Numbered from the stretch's first letter, positions 27,655 through 36,996 are shown. The stretch is 64,000 nucleotides of DNA from Aerococcus kribbianus (GCF_026805545.1 NZ_JAPRFR010000001.1:124001-188000), one strand, 5' to 3'. Numbers and translations are program-made. Notes: generated by a model not told the origin, from the sequence alone.

Positions 27655-29493
27655 ATGACAAATTTTTCATTTAAAGCACGAAACGAAATCAAGGATAAAT
27701 TGAAATCAGAAGATTATGAACTCGTCATTATTGGTGGTGGGATCACTGGAGCAGGTGTAGCCATCCAAGCAGCTGCCTCAGGGATTAAAACAGCCTTAAT
27801 CGAAATGCAAGACTTCTCAGAAGGAACATCAAGTCGGTCCACTAAATTAGTCCATGGTGGGATTCGTTATTTGAAACAATTCGACATCGAAGTGGTGGCT
27901 GACACTGTCACTGAACGCGCTGTGGTCCAACAAATCGCTCCCCATATTCCGCAACCTGACCCAATGTTGATGCCCTTATATGATGAAGAAGGGGTTACTT
28001 TTAATCCTTTCCGGCTACAAGTGGCTATGGACCTTTATGATTCCTTGGCTGGGGTTAAAGACTCTAAATTTGCCAACAAAATGTTAACTCGCGAAGAAGT
28101 GATTAACCTCCAACCTGGTATTATGCAAGAGGGCTTATTATGTGGTGGACTCTATCTCGACTTTTATAATAATGATTCACGCTTAACCATCGAAAATATT
28201 AAGCAAGCACAGACAGATGGTGCCGATATTTTATCTCATGTGAAGGCCACTGGCTTTGACTATACAGATGGTAAGATTTCTGCTGTCCAAGTGGAAGATA
28301 CCTTAACTGGTGAAGAATTCGCTATTAAGACCCAACTAGTCATCAATACTACGGGCCCTTGGTCTGATACAATCCGTGAAATGGACGAAGCAGTCGATTA
28401 TCCAACGCAAATGCGTCCAACCAAAGGGGTTCACTTTGTGATTGATAACTCTAAACTCAAAGTAGGACAACCGACTTACTTTGATACCGGTGAACAAGAT
28501 GGTCGGATGGTCTTCGTGATTCCACGCGAAAACAAAACTTACTTTGGAACCACTGACACAGACTATGATGGCGACTTTGAGAACCCAGTAGCGACTCAGG
28601 AAGACTTGGACTACTTACTAACTGTGGTTAACCGTCGCTTCCCTGATGCAAATATCACATTAGACGATATTGAAACCTCCTGGGCTGGCTTACGTCCTTT
28701 AATCGATGGCAACAATGCCTCTGACTATAACGGTGGGGATAGTGGACGTTTGTCTAATCAAACTTTCGACCAATTAGCCAATGCCTTTAATCAATATAAT
28801 AATGGCCAAACAGATCGTGATACGGTAGAGGACTTACTAGCTGATGTCCAAAGTAATACCTCTGAACGTGGTGATGGTAGTCCATCTTCAGTTTCTCGTG
28901 GATCTGATTTATCAGTAGGAGAATCTGGCTTGATTACCCTTGCTGGTGGAAAAATCACTGATTATCGTAAGATGGCAGAAGGCGCGTTAAAAGCTATTAT
29001 TTCTCGTCTACAAGAATTGACTGGTAAAAACTATACTTTAGTTAAATCAAAAACTTATCCAGTTTCAGGAGGGCAGTTTGACCCTACTCGGGTAGAGGAA
29101 GCTATTGATACCTTTGCTAACTTAGGGGTGTCTCGTGGCCTTAAGTATAGTGAAGCCAAGCGTTTAGCTAAGGTTTATGGCTCTAACATGACCAATGTCT
29201 TACGTTACTTACCAGATGCTGAAGCCTATGCTGAGAAATATGACTTACCGGTATCTATTGCTCTTGGTTTAGTCTATGCCTTAGAAGAAGAGATGGTTTA
29301 TTCTCCATTAGACTTCTTTGAACGTCGGACGACTTTCTTGCTCTTCCAATTCGACCGTATGTTAGAAGTTAAAGATGCCGTAAGCAAGATTATCGCTGAA
29401 CATTTAGACTTATCTGATGAAGAAGTGGCTAAACAAGCTGATGAATTAGCTGCCCAAATTAAAGAAACTAGCTTGGCTGACTTGAAAAACTAG
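27655..29493 (+). CDS. glpO: Alpha-glycerophosphate oxidase (FAD)
   Basis: The 612-residue flavoprotein oxidises glycerol 3-phosphate to dihydroxyacetone phosphate, passing electrons to O2 and forming H2O2. The N-terminal FAD fold is VIIGGGITGAGVA (about 25-37), followed by EGTSSRSTKLVHGGIRYL. About residues 360-420 are an Asn/Gly/Ser-rich insertion (SDYNGGDSGRLSNQTFDQ and following) that is typical of GlpO oxidases of lactic acid bacteria and absent from the dehydrogenase GlpD. It lies 17 bases after glpK with GGAAGAAAGG as ribosome site. Peroxide production is therefore predicted for this strain during growth on glycerol with oxygen. Confidence 0.93.
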   Translation: MTNFSFKARNEIKDKLKSEDYELVIIGGGITGAGVAIQAAASGIKTALIEMQDFSEGTSSRSTKLVHGGIRYLKQFDIEVVADTVTERAVVQQIAPHIPQPDPMLMPLYDEEGVTFNPFRLQVAMDLYDSLAGVKDSKFANKMLTREEVINLQPGIMQEGLLCGGLYLDFYNNDSRLTIENIKQAQTDGADILSHVKATGFDYTDGKISAVQVEDTLTGEEFAIKTQLVINTTGPWSDTIREMDEAVDYPTQMRPTKGVHFVIDNSKLKVGQPTYFDTGEQDGRMVFVIPRENKTYFGTTDTDYDGDFENPVATQEDLDYLLTVVNRRFPDANITLDDIETSWAGLRPLIDGNNASDYNGGDSGRLSNQTFDQLANAFNQYNNGQTDRDTVEDLLADVQSNTSERGDGSPSSVSRGSDLSVGESGLITLAGGKITDYRKMAEGALKAIISRLQELTGKNYTLVKSKTYPVSGGQFDPTRVEEAIDTFANLGVSRGLKYSEAKRLAKVYGSNMTNVLRYLPDAEAYAEKYDLPVSIALGLVYALEEEMVYSPLDFFERRTTFLLFQFDRMLEVKDAVSKIIAEHLDLSDEEVAKQADELAAQIKETSLADLKN

Positions 29494-29512
29494 TTAAGAA
29501 GGAGGTGCTTGT

Positions 29513-30217
29513 ATGCAAGGATTTATTGGAGAATTAATCGGTACTTTTGTCCTAGTTCTCTTAGGAGATGGGGTCGTTGCTGGAGTTAGTCTTAACAAAT
29601 CAAAGGCCCAAGACACGGGCTGGCTGTTAATTACACTTGGTTGGGGCTTGGCCGTAACTATGGGGGTTTATACCTCTGGATTCCTATCCGATGCCCATTT
29701 GAACCCAGCCATTACGATTGCTTTTGCCATTAACGGGACATTTCCTTGGGCTGAAGTGATTCCATACATTGCCGGTCAAATGATTGGTGCCTTCCTAGGT
29801 GCGGTAGTAGTTTGGTTGAACTACTTTAAACACTTTGAAGCGACACCAGACCCAGAAGCTATTCTGGGAACGTTTGCTACTGGTCCAGCAATACGATCAA
29901 CAGGCTGGAACCTCTTGTCTGAAATTGTGGGTACAGCAATTTTAGCCATGGGTGTAATGGCTATGGGTCCTAATAATATTGTTGATGGTGTCGGCCCAAT
30001 TGTCGTCGGAATTATCGTAACTTCTATTGGTATGTCCTTAGGGGGAACGACTGGTTATGCTATTAACCCTGCTCGTGACCTGGGACCGCGGATTGCCCAT
30101 CAAATCTTACCAATTGCTAATAAAGGAGACTCTGATTGGGGCTATGCATGGATTCCAATTGTTGGACCAATTATCGGTGCCACAATTGCTGCAGTACTCT
30201 ACATCATGGTTTTATAA
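29513..30217 (+). CDS. glpF: Glycerol uptake facilitator (aquaglyceroporin)
   Basis: A 234-residue MIP-family channel with six predicted membrane helices and the two half-helix motifs: HLNPAITIAF (about 62-71) and GYAINPARDLGPR (about 182-194). The Asp following the second NPAR is characteristic of glycerol rather than water-only channels. It brings glycerol to GlpK, the first gene of the operon. AAGGAGG precedes the ATG, 19 bases after glpO. Confidence 0.95.
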   Translation: MQGFIGELIGTFVLVLLGDGVVAGVSLNKSKAQDTGWLLITLGWGLAVTMGVYTSGFLSDAHLNPAITIAFAINGTFPWAEVIPYIAGQMIGAFLGAVVVWLNYFKHFEATPDPEAILGTFATGPAIRSTGWNLLSEIVGTAILAMGVMAMGPNNIVDGVGPIVVGIIVTSIGMSLGGTTGYAINPARDLGPRIAHQILPIANKGDSDWGYAWIPIVGPIIGATIAAVLYIMVL

Positions 30218-30242
30218 GCAAGTGAATTGAGATATAATATAT

Positions 30243-30275
30243 AAGAGTCGTTACCCATGGGTGACGACTCTTTAT
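30243..30275 (+). terminator. Intrinsic terminator after glpF
   Basis: AGAGTCGT and ACGACTCT form an 8 bp stem that continues with ACCC and GGGT after one mismatch, followed by TTTAT. It separates the glp operon from the DNA glycosylase gene. Confidence 0.8.
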
Positions 30276-30295
30276 CACTTAGGAAGGAAGAAAAA

Positions 30296-30928
30296 ATGTC
30301 GTTTATTACTGATCCTCAATTTTCAACAGCAGAAATCGCCCGCCAATTTTTAGGTTGTTTATTGGTCCATGAACAAGATGGTCAACGTCTAAGTGGTTGG
30401 ATCGTGGAAACTGAAGCTTACTTGGGAGAGGAAGATCAAGCTGCTCATACCTATAACAAGCACTACTCTGACCGTGTCAAGGCTTTGTATGGTCCTGCTG
30501 GTACCTTTTATATTCACCAGATGATGCAGCATACTATGATTAATATCTCCACCCAAGCTGAAGGAGTTGGGGAGGGCGTGTTGATTCGCGCCATCCAACC
30601 CTACCAAGGGATAGACGAAATGGCTGCAAACCGTCCCAATAAAAGCGGTTATGAACTCACTAATGGTCCAGGTAAGTTAGTCCAAGCCTTAGGAGTAGGT
30701 ATGGAAGCTTATGGGACCTCTTACCGTGACAAACCCTTGTTTATTGATTTGAAACTGCCAAAATTACAAGTCGCTGAAATTAAATCCAGCCCCCGTATTG
30801 GCATTCCTAATAAAGGAAAATGGACGGAGGCTGAATTGCGTTATTATGTAGGAGGTAACCCTTATGTGTCACGAAAACGTGGCAAAATTAGAAAAGATTG
30901 GGGTTGGTTGACTAGTCCGCCCAATTAA
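30296..30928 (+). CDS. 3-methyladenine DNA glycosylase (AAG/MPG family)
   Basis: A 210-residue glycosylase that removes alkylated purines in base-excision repair. The AAG-fold signature is present: VETEAYLGEEDQAAHTYN with the catalytic Glu, and the GPAGTFYIHQMMQHTMINIS core, then EGVLIRAIQP and ELTNGPGKL. The ATG at 30296 has AGGAAGG 8 bases upstream; an in-frame ATG at 30257 lies within the terminator hairpin and is rejected. It converges with the AEC permease gene, 5 bases apart. Confidence 0.93.
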   Translation: MSFITDPQFSTAEIARQFLGCLLVHEQDGQRLSGWIVETEAYLGEEDQAAHTYNKHYSDRVKALYGPAGTFYIHQMMQHTMINISTQAEGVGEGVLIRAIQPYQGIDEMAANRPNKSGYELTNGPGKLVQALGVGMEAYGTSYRDKPLFIDLKLPKLQVAEIKSSPRIGIPNKGKWTEAELRYYVGGNPYVSRKRGKIRKDWGWLTSPPN

Positions 30929-30933
30929 AAGGA

Positions 30934-31857
30934 TTAAATAAAGGCCATCAAGAGTGGGATAGTAATAATGGACATTAGGATGGAGACAAAAGTAATCTTA
31001 GCTGCAAATTGAATATCTAAATCATAATTGGCGGCTAGAATAGTTGTTGTTGATCCAGCCGGCATACCAGCCATGATGGTCACGACACCAATTAAAGTGG
31101 GGTCAAGACTCATAGCCTTCATAATTTGTAAGGTGATAAACGGAATGGCTAAAAGGCGGATAAAACAATAGTAGAGAACCCCTTCTTCTAAAAGTCCCTT
31201 AAGATCAACCGTCGCGATAATGGAACCAATGACAATCATCACCAGAGGAGATACTGTACCAGCAATTCCTGCTAAACCTCGGTCCAAAAAACTAGGAAAA
31301 GGGATTTCTAAAAGGCCGCGTAATAAACCAAGAAAAACTGCAACAATCGAAGGGTTACGCAAAAGTTTCAATAGAATATCTCGAAAGGATACTTGTTGGG
31401 GGTAATCGCCACGTTCCAAAATATTGATTCCTACTGTCCACATGTAGATACGATGAGGAAATAGATAAATAGATGCAATGATTCCCCCTGCTTGCCCATA
31501 CATTGATTCTGATAGAGGCAAACCGGCAAAGCCAGCATTGTTTACTAGAGTAGCATATTCCAATAACTTGGCTTTCTTATTAGGGTAGGCCCGATAGATA
31601 AAAGGAACAGCTAGAGCGATAATTCCATATATAATGCTAGCTGCAATAATGGCTTGGAAAGATAACTTCAATAAATCATAAGTAATATTTTTAAATGAGT
31701 TAAAGACCATAATTGGTAATAAGACATTCAATAATAAGGTCATAAAAGCAGGGCGATTCTCATCAGTGATTAGTTTTAAACGATAAGCCACGTAGCCAAA
31801 GACAATGTAAACAAGTAGAGTGAGTTGTAAATCAAGCATTTGTAGAAATTGGTCCAT
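30934..31857 (-). CDS. AEC-family (auxin efflux carrier type) permease
   Basis: A 307-residue integral membrane protein with about eight to ten hydrophobic helices. Family marks are the NVLLPIMVFNSF segment in the first half and GMPAGSTTTILAANYDLD near the end, the conserved region of bacterial AEC permeases, which usually carry malate or other organic acids. The ATG at 31857 is 6 bases from AAGGAGG; an in-frame TTG at 31875 is upstream of that site and rejected. No enzyme gene accompanies it, so the substrate is unknown. Confidence 0.88.
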   Translation of the reverse strand: MDQFLQMLDLQLTLLVYIVFGYVAYRLKLITDENRPAFMTLLLNVLLPIMVFNSFKNITYDLLKLSFQAIIAASIIYGIIALAVPFIYRAYPNKKAKLLEYATLVNNAGFAGLPLSESMYGQAGGIIASIYLFPHRIYMWTVGINILERGDYPQQVSFRDILLKLLRNPSIVAVFLGLLRGLLEIPFPSFLDRGLAGIAGTVSPLVMIVIGSIIATVDLKGLLEEGVLYYCFIRLLAIPFITLQIMKAMSLDPTLIGVVTIMAGMPAGSTTTILAANYDLDIQFAAKITFVSILMSIITIPLLMAFI

Positions 31858-32068
31858 AATAGCCTCCTTTGTCAATACTTTCTAGCTTATCACAAAGGAA
31901 CAAAAAAGGTCTAGAGGCAATTGATGTCAATAAAATCATTTTCTTTTAATTCTATAAAGAAAATAGTTTTATTAGCGTTAAACATTTATGTTTTCGGTAT
32001 TTATTATGGAGTATTGCTCCCCGTATTTCTCCTTTACTATTGAATTGTCAGAATATAAAAAGAATTCT

Positions 32069-32096
32069 TTTTCAATGCATTAAAATTAGGTATAAT
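32069..32096 (+). promoter_or_regulatory. Promoter of the YfcC permease-asparaginase unit
   Basis: TTTTCA (32069-32074), a 16-base spacer and TATAAT (32091-32096), 40 bases before the ATG. Confidence 0.6.
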
Positions 32097-32136
32097 AAGT
32101 AGAGTGTAAATTTTTAAATTAGAGAGGAAGACAGCG

Positions 32137-33546
32137 ATGTCTGAAGAGAAGAAGAAAAGGTTCAAGATGCCCAGTGCCTTAGTTATCTTGTTCTTTTTAA
32201 TGTTGTTCGTTACTATTTTGACCTATTTTGTTCCGGCGGGAGAGTTCGGTACACTTACCCTTGAAACGGGACAAGAGGTTGCTGATCCCAACCAATTCCA
32301 ATTTGTAGATGCGAATCCGGTAGGTTTTATTGGATTTTGGGCTGCTTTTCCAAAAGGGATGGTTGAAGCAGCTACCGTTATCGCCTTCACATTGATTATT
32401 TCTGGTGCCCTAGAGGTCATTAAACAAACTGGAGTTATCGATATAGCGATTTATCGTTTGTCACAACGTTTTGCAGACAATGGGATTTGGGTTATTCCTA
32501 TCTTAATGTTTGTTTTAGGAACAATTGCGACCTTTATTGGGACTGAAGAGTTATCCATGGTTTATATCCCAATCATCTTACCACTTATGATTAGTTTAGG
32601 TTTTGATAACTTAACAGCTACAGCGGTAGTTATTCTATCGACCCATATTGTTGGGGTAATGTCATCAATGACTAACCCATTTAATGTGGGAGTTTCCCAC
32701 GAAATTGCTGGCTTACCTATGTTTTCTGGGCTCTGGTTACGAGGAGTTTTATTTATTGTCTTATTCTTTATTTGTGTGATTTATACCATGCGCTATGCTA
32801 GATCAATTCACACTGATGTTGAAAAAGCAACCCAAGAAGCTATCCGAATCGGAGCGATCAAAGAAGACGAAGGAAAACAAGAGGTCAACGATAAAATGAC
32901 TTCTAAGCAAATTGGGGTTGGCCTAGTGTCTATTGCCTTGTTTGCAGTGATTCTAGCCTTAGTTATTATTCAAGGTTGGGGTATGATTGAAATGGCTGGG
33001 GCCTTTGTCTTACTTGGTGTTGTGGCTGGTCTAATCGGTGGCATGGGTGGCGACCGAATCGTTGATGGTTTCGTTAATGGTGCCATTGGTGTCATGTCCG
33101 GTTCGATTTTGATTGGTGTAGCTACAGGTATTTCAGTTATCATGCAAGAAGCCAAAATCCTTGATACCATCGTTTATTACTTTGGTAACTTTTTACAAAG
33201 TTTACCTTTACTATTATCCGCTTTGGCGATCTTTATTTTTATTGCTTTGTTTGCCTTTTTCGTACCATCTGGATCTGGTAAGGCAGTGGTTACCATGCCA
33301 ATTATCTCCCCACTAGCTCGTATGGTTGGTTTAAACCAACAAGTTTCTGTTTTAGCCTATGTTTTAGGTGATGGGGTGGCCAAACCATTCTATCCAACTT
33401 CTGGTACCTTTATGGCAACCTTAGATGTATCCAAGGTAAAATGGCAAGATTGGGCCAAGTTCTACCTACCATTGATGGCAATCTTAGCCATTGTCAGCAT
33501 TATCTTTATTATCTTTGCCCAATTTATTAATTATGGCCCATTTTAG
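32137..33546 (+). CDS. YfcC-family permease
   Basis: The 469-residue protein has a short basic start, a first helix at about 13-30 ending in FVPAGEF, and some ten to twelve further membrane segments with the paired re-entrant motifs of the DcuC/YfcC group (MTNPFNVGVSHEIAG and FVPSGSGKAVVTMPII). Members carry C4-dicarboxylates, arginine/ornithine or other amino-acid-like anions. An asparaginase gene starts 43 bases downstream, so a role in uptake of asparagine or export of aspartate is plausible but inferred. AGAGAGGAAG precedes the ATG. Confidence 0.85.
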   Translation: MSEEKKKRFKMPSALVILFFLMLFVTILTYFVPAGEFGTLTLETGQEVADPNQFQFVDANPVGFIGFWAAFPKGMVEAATVIAFTLIISGALEVIKQTGVIDIAIYRLSQRFADNGIWVIPILMFVLGTIATFIGTEELSMVYIPIILPLMISLGFDNLTATAVVILSTHIVGVMSSMTNPFNVGVSHEIAGLPMFSGLWLRGVLFIVLFFICVIYTMRYARSIHTDVEKATQEAIRIGAIKEDEGKQEVNDKMTSKQIGVGLVSIALFAVILALVIIQGWGMIEMAGAFVLLGVVAGLIGGMGGDRIVDGFVNGAIGVMSGSILIGVATGISVIMQEAKILDTIVYYFGNFLQSLPLLLSALAIFIFIALFAFFVPSGSGKAVVTMPIISPLARMVGLNQQVSVLAYVLGDGVAKPFYPTSGTFMATLDVSKVKWQDWAKFYLPLMAILAIVSIIFIIFAQFINYGPF

Positions 33547-33588
33547 AAGCTGACCCAGTTAGTATATTTAATAGAGAAGGAGACGCTT

Positions 33589-34578
33589 ATGACGAAAAAA
33601 ATTGCCTTAATCAATCTTGGTGGCACCATTATGTCGATTCATGACCCTGAAACTGGCCGTTTGAAGGCTGGCGCTATGACCGGTGATGAATTGTTAGAAA
33701 ATGCCAATTTAGATCATTTAGATGTGGACATTGATGTTATTGAAGTAAAAAGCATCGATTCTTCCGAAATGACCCTAGAAGATTTACGAGATATTGCCAA
33801 TGCAATTCAATCAAGTCTTGATGCTGGAGTTGATGGGATTGTTCTAACCCATGGGACTGATACTATGGAAGAAACAGCCTATATGATGGATCTTATTTTT
33901 GCGACTGAGGTTCCAATTGTCTTCACCGGTAGCCAGCTAAGCATTGAAGACCTTGGTTTTGATGGTCACTCTAATATTCGTGACGCTGTCTTAACCGCAA
34001 GTTCAGATGAGAGTCGTGGTCAAGGAGTTTTAATTGTGTTTGACCAAAGTATTATTGCTGCTCATGGGGCCATCAAACAAAATAGTATTGGCCTCCACGC
34101 CTTTACTTCTTACTTAGGTGGTGAACTCGGGATTCTCTATGATGGCCGTGTGACTTACTATAATTTGAAAAACAAACGCCCACATTTTACAGTAGATTTG
34201 TCACAAGCCTTTACGCGTAATGTCCATTTGGTTCGCATGGCCCTAGACTTTAATGCGGATTATCTCAACTATTTGGTTGACCATGATTGCGACGGGCTAA
34301 TTATCGAATCTTTAGGGGCAGGGCAAATCTTCCCCGATGCTGTTCCCGCAGTGCATAAGGCCTTAGATAAGAATATCCCAGTAATTGTCGTTTCACGGTC
34401 CTATACCGGTGGGGTAGTTAGCCTCTATGATGGCGAAGGAGGCGGGGCTGCCTTAGAACAAGCAGGCTGTACCTTTGATCAAGGAAGTCTTAATGGTACC
34501 CAAGCCCGAATCAAATTGATTGCGATGCTAAATAGTGATCTAAAAGAAGATATTCAAGCGAATTGGAATCTGTATTAA
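33589..34578 (+). CDS. L-asparaginase
   Basis: A 329-residue class I (bacterial type) asparaginase hydrolysing asparagine to aspartate and ammonia. The first catalytic Thr is in NLGGTIMS (about residue 14), the second in VLTHGTDTMEETAY (about 87-100), with Lys in the later block. It lacks a signal peptide, so it acts in the cytoplasm. GAAGGAGA is the ribosome site. It shares a transcript with the YfcC permease and is ended by the hairpin at 34591. Confidence 0.93.
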   Translation: MTKKIALINLGGTIMSIHDPETGRLKAGAMTGDELLENANLDHLDVDIDVIEVKSIDSSEMTLEDLRDIANAIQSSLDAGVDGIVLTHGTDTMEETAYMMDLIFATEVPIVFTGSQLSIEDLGFDGHSNIRDAVLTASSDESRGQGVLIVFDQSIIAAHGAIKQNSIGLHAFTSYLGGELGILYDGRVTYYNLKNKRPHFTVDLSQAFTRNVHLVRMALDFNADYLNYLVDHDCDGLIIESLGAGQIFPDAVPAVHKALDKNIPVIVVSRSYTGGVVSLYDGEGGGAALEQAGCTFDQGSLNGTQARIKLIAMLNSDLKEDIQANWNLY

Positions 34579-34590
34579 TAAGCAGATGCA

Positions 34591-34619
34591 ATAGGCCAGA
34601 AATGTTCTGGTCTATTTTT
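34591..34619 (+). terminator. Intrinsic terminator after the asparaginase gene
   Basis: ATAGGCCAGA and TCTGGTCTAT pair over 10 bp (one wobble) around AATGT, then TTTT. Confidence 0.85.
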
Positions 34620-34632
34620 GTGACCTTTATGG

Positions 34633-34680
34633 TTTACAATTGTAAACGAAAAAGCTATAATAGTATTGTCTACAACCGTA
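34633..34680 (+). promoter_or_regulatory. copB promoter with two cop boxes
   Basis: TTTACA (34633-34638), a 17-base spacer and TATAAT (34656-34661) form the promoter. The -35 lies inside TTTACAATTGTAAA (34633-34646), a perfect palindrome holding the CopY box TACANNTGTA. A second, one-mismatch box TACAACCGTA is at 34671-34680 just after the start of transcription. This is the usual two-box CopY arrangement, predicting induction by copper. Confidence 0.82.
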
Positions 34681-34704
34681 GTTTTAAAAAAGGGAGGAAT
34701 TATA

Positions 34705-36834
34705 ATGGTCAAAGAACATGAACATCATCATCATGACCATCATCATAAGCAAAACAAGCCCAAGAATGATTTGCAGGAGAACGAACACTGTCATCACTAT
34801 GAACATGGTGAACATCATCATGTTCATCACCACGATCATAGTAGCCATTCTGGTCACGACCACCATGATCATTGTGGGCATGGTGGACATGGTCACCACC
34901 ATCACCATGGTAATTTCAAGAAAATGTTCTGGCAATCCTTACCAATTGGTTTAATTATTATGTTGATTTCACCAATGGGAGAATTGACACTACCAGGACA
35001 ATTTACCTTTCCGTATTCAGATATTATCGCTTTAGTCTTAGCAACCTTACTGATATTTGTCGGTGGTAAGCCTTTCTTCCAAGGTGGATTAGCTGAAATC
35101 AAGGAAGGGCAACCGTCCATGATGGCTTTGATTGGATTAGGGCTTAGTGTGGCTTACCTTTATTCTGCTTATGCTATTTTAGCTGACTATTTCACTAATA
35201 ATGGTGGAGGAATGAACTTCTTATTTGAATTTGCTTCTCTTATCCTTATCATGCTGTTAGGTCATTGGATTGAAATGCAGTCAGTAGCCAAAGCAGGAGA
35301 CGCTCAAGAATCCTTGGCTGCCTTGTTACCCAAAGAAGCTCGCCGCAAAGAAGCTGATGGCAATTATACATTAGTCCCTATTAGCAACTTAGTAGTGGGG
35401 GACTTAATTCAAGTACAAGCAGGTGAAAACGTGCCAGCAGATGGCCGAATCATTAAAGGACAAAGTCAAGTCAATGAGTCCTTACTAACTGGTGAGAGTA
35501 AGGCCGTTGAAAAAGAAATCAATGACCAAGTAATTGGTGGCTCAACAAATGGTGACTCAGTAATAGAAATTGAAGTCGAACGTTTGGGATCTGACTCCTT
35601 TATTTCGCAGGTACAAGAATTAGTTGATACCGCGCAAAATCAAGCGTCACGTGCGGAAAACTTAGCCAATAAAGTGGCTTCTTATCTTTTCTATATTGCT
35701 TTGACAGCAGCAATCATTGCCTTAATTGCTTGGTTGCTTATTGCAGACTTGCCAACTGCCTTGATGTATGTGGTAACAACCTTGGTTATTGCTTGTCCGC
35801 ATGCCTTAGGATTAGCCATTCCTCTAGTTGTGGCTCGATCAACCTCTATAGGCGCTCACTACGGTATCTTAACTAAGGACCGTCAAGCCTATGAATTAGC
35901 AGATAAGGCAGACGTTATTGTTCTCGACAAGACAGGCACCTTAACAAAAGGACAGTTCGACGTTTTAACAATTAAATCATTAAATAGCAACTTCAATGAA
36001 GCCGAAATCACTGGCTTATTAGCTGGTATTGAATCTGGATCCACCCATCCTATCGCCCAATCCTTAGTCCAATACGCAAAAGATCAAAACATTTCACCAG
36101 TAGAATTCACCGAAAATAAAGTTATTTCTGGTCAAGGTGTGGCTGGTAACTATGAAGGTCATTCTTATCAACTAATTAGTGAGGCTGCTTATGGGGAGAA
36201 TTTGGACTTTGACCGCCCAACTGGTGCGACAGTATCAGTTTTAGTGAAAGATGGCGAAGCGATTGCAGCAGTAGCCTTAGGAGATGAATTAAAAGACTCT
36301 AGTCAAGATCTTATCCAACAACTTAAAGAAGCAGGTAAAGAAGTGATTATGGCTACAGGTGACAATGAAAACTCTGCTTCCATAGTTGCTAAGGAATTAG
36401 GGATTGAGTATTATGCCAATCAATCACCTGAAGACAAATATGAATTGGTTAAAGAGCTAAAAGCCCAAGACAAACATGTGATCATGGTTGGTGATGGTGT
36501 TAACGATGCGCCATCCTTAGCCTTAGCTGATGTGGGTATGGCCATTGGTGCTGGAACCCAAGTGGCATTAGACTCAGCTGATGTGATCCTAACACAATCT
36601 GAACCTAGCGACATTCAAGCATTCCTAACATTAGCACGTAAAACAAATCGTAAAATGAAGGAAAACTTAGCATGGGGAGCTGGCTATAACTTCATAGCTA
36701 TCCCATTAGCAGCAGGATTATTAGCACCAATCGGAATCACCATTAGCCCAGCCTTAGGAGCAATTCTAATGTCATTATCAACAGTGATTGTGGCAGTAAA
36801 TGCCATGACTCTAAGAGTAAAAGAAGACGACTAA
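34705..36834 (+). CDS. copB: Copper-exporting P-type ATPase CopB
   Basis: The 709-residue heavy-metal ATPase has a histidine-rich N terminus (about residues 4-70, with repeated HHH/HDH blocks) instead of a Cys-x-x-Cys metal domain, then about eight membrane helices. The transmembrane metal site is CPH in VIACPHALGLAIPLV, the CopB (P1B-3) signature; phosphorylation Asp is in LDKTGTLTKG and the hinge is GDGVNDAPSLA. It should export copper or silver ions from the cytoplasm. The ATG at 34705 is 7 bases after GGAGG. The promoter carries cop boxes but no copY, copZ or copA lies in the window. Confidence 0.94.
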   Translation: MVKEHEHHHHDHHHKQNKPKNDLQENEHCHHYEHGEHHHVHHHDHSSHSGHDHHDHCGHGGHGHHHHHGNFKKMFWQSLPIGLIIMLISPMGELTLPGQFTFPYSDIIALVLATLLIFVGGKPFFQGGLAEIKEGQPSMMALIGLGLSVAYLYSAYAILADYFTNNGGGMNFLFEFASLILIMLLGHWIEMQSVAKAGDAQESLAALLPKEARRKEADGNYTLVPISNLVVGDLIQVQAGENVPADGRIIKGQSQVNESLLTGESKAVEKEINDQVIGGSTNGDSVIEIEVERLGSDSFISQVQELVDTAQNQASRAENLANKVASYLFYIALTAAIIALIAWLLIADLPTALMYVVTTLVIACPHALGLAIPLVVARSTSIGAHYGILTKDRQAYELADKADVIVLDKTGTLTKGQFDVLTIKSLNSNFNEAEITGLLAGIESGSTHPIAQSLVQYAKDQNISPVEFTENKVISGQGVAGNYEGHSYQLISEAAYGENLDFDRPTGATVSVLVKDGEAIAAVALGDELKDSSQDLIQQLKEAGKEVIMATGDNENSASIVAKELGIEYYANQSPEDKYELVKELKAQDKHVIMVGDGVNDAPSLALADVGMAIGAGTQVALDSADVILTQSEPSDIQAFLTLARKTNRKMKENLAWGAGYNFIAIPLAAGLLAPIGITISPALGAILMSLSTVIVAVNAMTLRVKEDD

Positions 36835-36849
36835 GTTTATATAAGATAA

Positions 36850-36886
36850 AAAACCGACTCAACAAGTATCTGTTGGGTCGGTTTTA
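36850..36886 (+). terminator. Intrinsic terminator after copB
   Basis: AAAACCGACTCAACA pairs with TGTTGGGTCGGTTTT (one wobble), followed by AT-rich sequence. It marks the left edge of the AT-rich island. Confidence 0.85.
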
Positions 36887-36927
36887 TTTATGTATATAAA
36901 TGGGGAGGGAAGTTATTTTTGAATAGC

Positions 36928-36958
36928 GTTTACTTTCGATAATATATATTATGTAAAC
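36928..36958. repeat. Nested palindrome at the left end of the island
   Basis: GTTTAC (36928-36933) and GTAAAC (36953-36958) flank a perfect 14-base palindrome, ATAATATATATTAT (36939-36952). It lies between the copB terminator and the last island gene; function unknown. Confidence 0.4.
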
Positions 36959-36996
36959 TAGACTATTAATTTTCTAGCTTGGAATAATAAAAACTA

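Noticed and set aside
34720-34915. Repeated CATCATCAC-like units that could suggest a repeat array
   Set aside because: They are in-frame His codons of copB with no spacers, so not a CRISPR or tandem repeat element.
34718-34935. Long open frames over the His-rich start of copB on both strands
   Set aside because: They come from the biased CAT/CAC codons of the histidine stretch; none has a ribosome site, and copB explains the region.
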